The notes under the pieces: model-generated
Told to the model about the DNA's origin: nothing
Databases searched by the model: none
The model's input: only the letters and a program-made list of their open reading frames with translations
NCBI RefSeq assembly: GCF_013359905.1
Contig: NZ_JABMCC010000121.1
Coordinates: 620,001 to 684,000 of the forward strand
Reading direction: 5' to 3'
DNA length: 64,000 nt
Origin: Paenibacillus taichungensis
Lineage (GTDB): Bacteria; Bacillota; Bacilli; Paenibacillales; Paenibacillaceae
Shown here: in pieces, positions 61,649 through 64,000 of the stretch
Numbering within the stretch: the first letter of the stretch is position 1
Layout: every line of letters starts with the position of its first letter
Translations under genes and position numbers: made by a program

Positions 61649-62719
61649 TTAGTTCGCTGATGGAGCATCCGTACGGAATGGATAGAGGAACTGTTTTGGA
61701 ATATCGGTCTCAAATCTCATCAGCTCACCCGAAGTTGGATGGACGAACGAGAGTACCCGTGCATGCAGTCCGAGGCGACCCAGTGTTTTGGTATGAGCAC
61801 CATATTTTTTGTCGCCTGCGATGGGATGGCCCAGATCTTCCATATGCACACGGATCTGGTTTTTGCGACCCGTTTCCAGACGGACCTCCAGCAGGGAGAA
61901 TTCACGGTTCGATTGTAAACGTTTGTAGTGCGTAATGGCATGTTGTCCATCATTCGGGCGAGAACTGGAATACATTTTGAGCGTCTTGGTTTCTTTTAGC
62001 CATGAGGAAATGGTACCTTCTTCTTTTGCAACGGCGCCTTCCACAAGGGCAACATACACACGTTCCTGTACATTTTCTTTCCAGTTGTCCTGCAGCTTCT
62101 GCTGCACTTCTTCACTCTTGGCGAACATCATGACACCCGAAGTGTCGCGGTCTAGACGATGGACAATAAATATGCGGTTTAGTGGGTTGGTACGGCGAAC
62201 ATGCTCGGTCAGCTGGCGATAAGCGGTAAGATCATCACTTTTGTCAGCGGCAATGGACAACAGTCCGGCTTCCTTGCGAATGACAATGATATCATCGTCT
62301 TCATGCAAAATGTTAATGCCCGTCAGGGAAGGAGCGGCAACAGCGCCTTCTTTGCTAATTGTTACGATCTGCCCTGGCTTCAGCTCCAGATTGAACTTGG
62401 TCACCACTTTCTGATCAACGGACACCTGTCCGCGACCCAGAATGGATTTGACCGCATTACGGCCGGACTTCAAATGTTTCAGCAAGAAGTTGAGCAGCTC
62501 ATCCGGTTCAGTAACCTTGTACGGGCGTGGTGGTTCTTGCTTGCTATAATAGGAATTGCCCGAGCGTTTGGCTGCTTTGGGTTTGGGTGCTCCGGCTTTC
62601 TTGGGAGCCGCGGAGGATTTGGATGCTACAGGCTTATTCGCCGCTCCTGTATTGCGTGATGTGGATGGTCCTGATGATTTGGCAGAAGTATTGCCTGTTG
62701 GGCGTTTACGTTTATTCAT
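61649..62719 (-). CDS. RluA-family pseudouridine synthase
   Basis: 356 residues. The first 65 residues form a Lys/Ala/Ser/Pro-rich disordered tail. A region with S4-like character follows (LNFLLKHLKSGRNAVKSILGRGQVSVD), then the RluA catalytic core with the active-site aspartate in HRLDRDTSG, and RKNQIRVHMEDLGHPIAGDKKYG. It isomerises uridine in rRNA or tRNA. The start at 62719 follows AAGGAG by ten bases. The basic tail may aid RNA binding. Confidence 0.9.
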   Translation of the reverse strand: MNKRKRPTGNTSAKSSGPSTSRNTGAANKPVASKSSAAPKKAGAPKPKAAKRSGNSYYSKQEPPRPYKVTEPDELLNFLLKHLKSGRNAVKSILGRGQVSVDQKVVTKFNLELKPGQIVTISKEGAVAAPSLTGINILHEDDDIIVIRKEAGLLSIAADKSDDLTAYRQLTEHVRRTNPLNRIFIVHRLDRDTSGVMMFAKSEEVQQKLQDNWKENVQERVYVALVEGAVAKEEGTISSWLKETKTLKMYSSSRPNDGQHAITHYKRLQSNREFSLLEVRLETGRKNQIRVHMEDLGHPIAGDKKYGAHTKTLGRLGLHARVLSFVHPTSGELMRFETDIPKQFLYPFRTDAPSAN

Positions 62720-62908
62720 AAATAGTAATCTCCTTCTGAACAGCCTGTACCGCTTGTGTGCATACGATCCGTTCATTTCGTTATGCAGTCCAATATACCA
62801 TTAACCGGGGGCAAATAAAAATAGGTGGAGACAATCTGTTATCCATCCAATCCAAAGAGAGTCGAGATTCATAGAATAACGTATCCCATAGCATTGGAGG
62901 TGTTACTC

Positions 62909-63325
62909 ATGGGTGTGTTTCTCGATATGAGAACTTCGATGAACTCGGGAACCGTAGGACAGCCCGGTTTGTCTCTAGGCCCATCGCCAGAAGCGTTTGG
63001 CTCCATTGGTCTGCAGACCCTTGGTGTCCCCAATCCCATTATCACCTTGAATGGCACGGTTGGCGTTACCGGAGAAGTGGGGGATACGTTTGTTGTTGAG
63101 CTTGTACGGGGCAGCGTTTACGATCCGTTCTATGTGATCTATCGCGCCGAAGGCACGGTAGGTCAGAACGGTGGCGCTGAATTTCATTCATTCACTGCAC
63201 AGGATCTTTCCGCACCGCCTGCACTGGAAAGTGTGTATACTTCGTTTATTTCCGGCGTGTCCACATCGGTACGGACTGGCCCCGAGGTGTTCCATGGCAT
63301 TGCAGCCACCAATTGGTTCCTATGA
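62909..63325 (+). CDS. Beta-rich protein of unknown function (138 aa)
   Basis: No family recognised. Gly/Thr/Val/Ser-rich with few charges, and repeated GTVG phrases (SGTVGQPGLSLG, NGTVGVTGEVGD, EGTVGQNGG) suggest beta strands. There is no cleavable signal peptide or cysteine. Such composition is common in spore-surface proteins of Bacillales, which is only a guess. GGAGGTG lies seven bases before ATG 62909; a start at 62825 has no support. Monocistronic with a terminator. Confidence 0.65.
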   Translation: MGVFLDMRTSMNSGTVGQPGLSLGPSPEAFGSIGLQTLGVPNPIITLNGTVGVTGEVGDTFVVELVRGSVYDPFYVIYRAEGTVGQNGGAEFHSFTAQDLSAPPALESVYTSFISGVSTSVRTGPEVFHGIAATNWFL

Positions 63326-63378
63326 ACAAAAGGTTCAGCAGGAAGAGTGTTTACGTAAGCATCTGATGATTAGCAGAA

Positions 63379-63413
63379 CAAAATCCCGGCTCCAAGGAGT
63401 CCGGGATTTTTGT
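63379..63413. terminator. Bidirectional terminator
   Basis: CAAAATCCCGG-CTCC-AA-GGAG-T-CCGGGATTTTTG, with A to the left and T to the right, between convergent genes. Confidence 0.9.
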
Positions 63414-63434
63414 TGTAGTATCTACTTTTACAGA

Positions 63435-64000
63435 CTAGTTGGCGCGGCCTTTCAAAATAATGTTGTTGGCTTTGCCGAAGTCGATGGCGACTTTGCCTGC
63501 AAGTGCCGCTGTTCGTTCCGCAAGAACAACCGCGTTCACGCCACAGGAGAAAAGAGCTACATCGAAGGTATCCTGATTCGTTTGAATCCATTGCAGCGTT
63601 TCCTGCATCTGATCCCAGCTGTCGAACGGCAGCGCAGCTGTGATATCCAGATGGTAGGGCTCCTGAACGAGCATGGCTCGCAGCTGCTCAATCTCGCGGG
63701 TAACGAGCAGCACCCGCTTGCCGGCAAGCATATTCCAGAAGCGGGGCACCTGCGCGAGTTCCCGATTGACACAGGCATGGCAAGTTAGTGCCGGAGCGAT
63801 GCCGAAATGTGCGAACACCGTATCGGTCAGCTGTCTTTTGAGATGCTCCGGCGCTTTGATGGTACTGTCCCCGTGAGGAAGAATACCTACGATATCTGCC
63901 CTTTGCAAGGAAGCGGCAACCTCGTCCCGAAGCTGCAGATTGGGCAGACGCAGTCCTTTTTGTCCCAGATTAGCTTTGATAGCCCATCGTTCCTGCAGAA
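63435..64000 (-). CDS. GT-D fold glycosyltransferase-like protein, C-terminal part (partial)
   Basis: The frame is open to the window edge, so the first part is missing; 188 codons are visible. Phrases such as ADIVGILPHGDS, KRVLLVTREIEQL and DVALFSCGVNAVVLA ... GKVAIDFGKANN fit the GT-D type domain found in Bacillales surface-polysaccharide proteins. The TTG at 63908 is internal. The family call comes from recollection of motifs and should be confirmed. Confidence 0.65.
   Translation of the reverse strand, partial: LQERWAIKANLGQKGLRLPNLQLRDEVAASLQRADIVGILPHGDSTIKAPEHLKRQLTDTVFAHFGIAPALTCHACVNRELAQVPRFWNMLAGKRVLLVTREIEQLRAMLVQEPYHLDITAALPFDSWDQMQETLQWIQTNQDTFDVALFSCGVNAVVLAERTAALAGKVAIDFGKANNIILKGRAN

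Overview
The window comes from a spore-forming Firmicute of the order Bacillales, most probably Paenibacillus. The evidence is strong AGGAGG-type Shine-Dalgarno (SD) sites with some GTG and TTG starts, a T-box in front of thrS, GntR/YtrA- and MocR-type regulators, OmpR-type two-component systems, a YwqG homologue, a YpsA homologue, a GT-D-type protein, and roughly 50% GC with a few AT-rich inserts. The genus is inferred from gene content; no rRNA or tRNA gene is present to confirm it. I saw no prophage, IS element or CRISPR array.

Layout. 1-4050: end of an oligopeptide ABC operon (binding-protein tail, oppB, oppC, oppD, oppF). 4.1-7.1 kb: an unknown gene, a PhnP-like metallo-hydrolase, an ECF-type sigma factor and a ClpP paralogue. 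7.2-9.2 kb: a YtrA-type repressor with its own ABC exporter, behind a 49-bp palindromic operator. 9.3-14.3 kb: a MocR regulator divergent from an EamA exporter, a HAD phosphatase, a terminal-inverted-repeat element and lipoate ligase. 14.5-25.8 kb: a cobalamin late-assembly and salvage cluster (cobD-cbiZ-cbiB-cobC, then promoter, cobalamin riboswitch and terminator, then btuFCD-cobT-cobU-cobS-cobQ). A second, partial copy of the 13-kb repeat follows cobQ. 26-35.5 kb: chemoreceptor, cystine symporter, a preQ1-I riboswitch with a queuosine-precursor transporter, M24 peptidase, a glucose/sorbosone-dehydrogenase-like lipoprotein, a metallo-hydrolase, a lone HEPN protein and an SDR.

35.5-46.8 kb: T-box-thrS, a two-component system divergent from an M23 lipoprotein, a GNAT, two DinB-like proteins, a coiled-coil protein coupled to an ammonium channel, and ywqG. 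46.8-53 kb: an AT-rich DUF2785 gene, then a second two-component system followed by a degenerate histidine-kinase paralogue translationally coupled to a class A penicillin-binding protein. 53-64 kb: a split ThrE-type exporter, an S66 carboxypeptidase, an ECF sigma/anti-sigma pair, a GNAT-Nudix fusion, an orphan FlgB-like rod protein, speD, ypsA, an RluA pseudouridine synthase, a beta-rich unknown protein and the end of a GT-D protein.

The most interesting unit is the 48.0-52.7 kb module: response regulator, kinase, a duplicated kinase that lost its phosphoacceptor histidine and its ATPase domain, and a PBP1-type synthase whose start overlaps the pseudokinase stop. It looks like a dedicated membrane sensing unit for cell-wall synthesis. 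Other notable points are the repeat family shared by 13.1 and 25.8 kb, a metallo-hydrolase start codon whose Shine-Dalgarno is brought into range by a hairpin, and a cobalamin cluster with its riboswitch placed mid-cluster.
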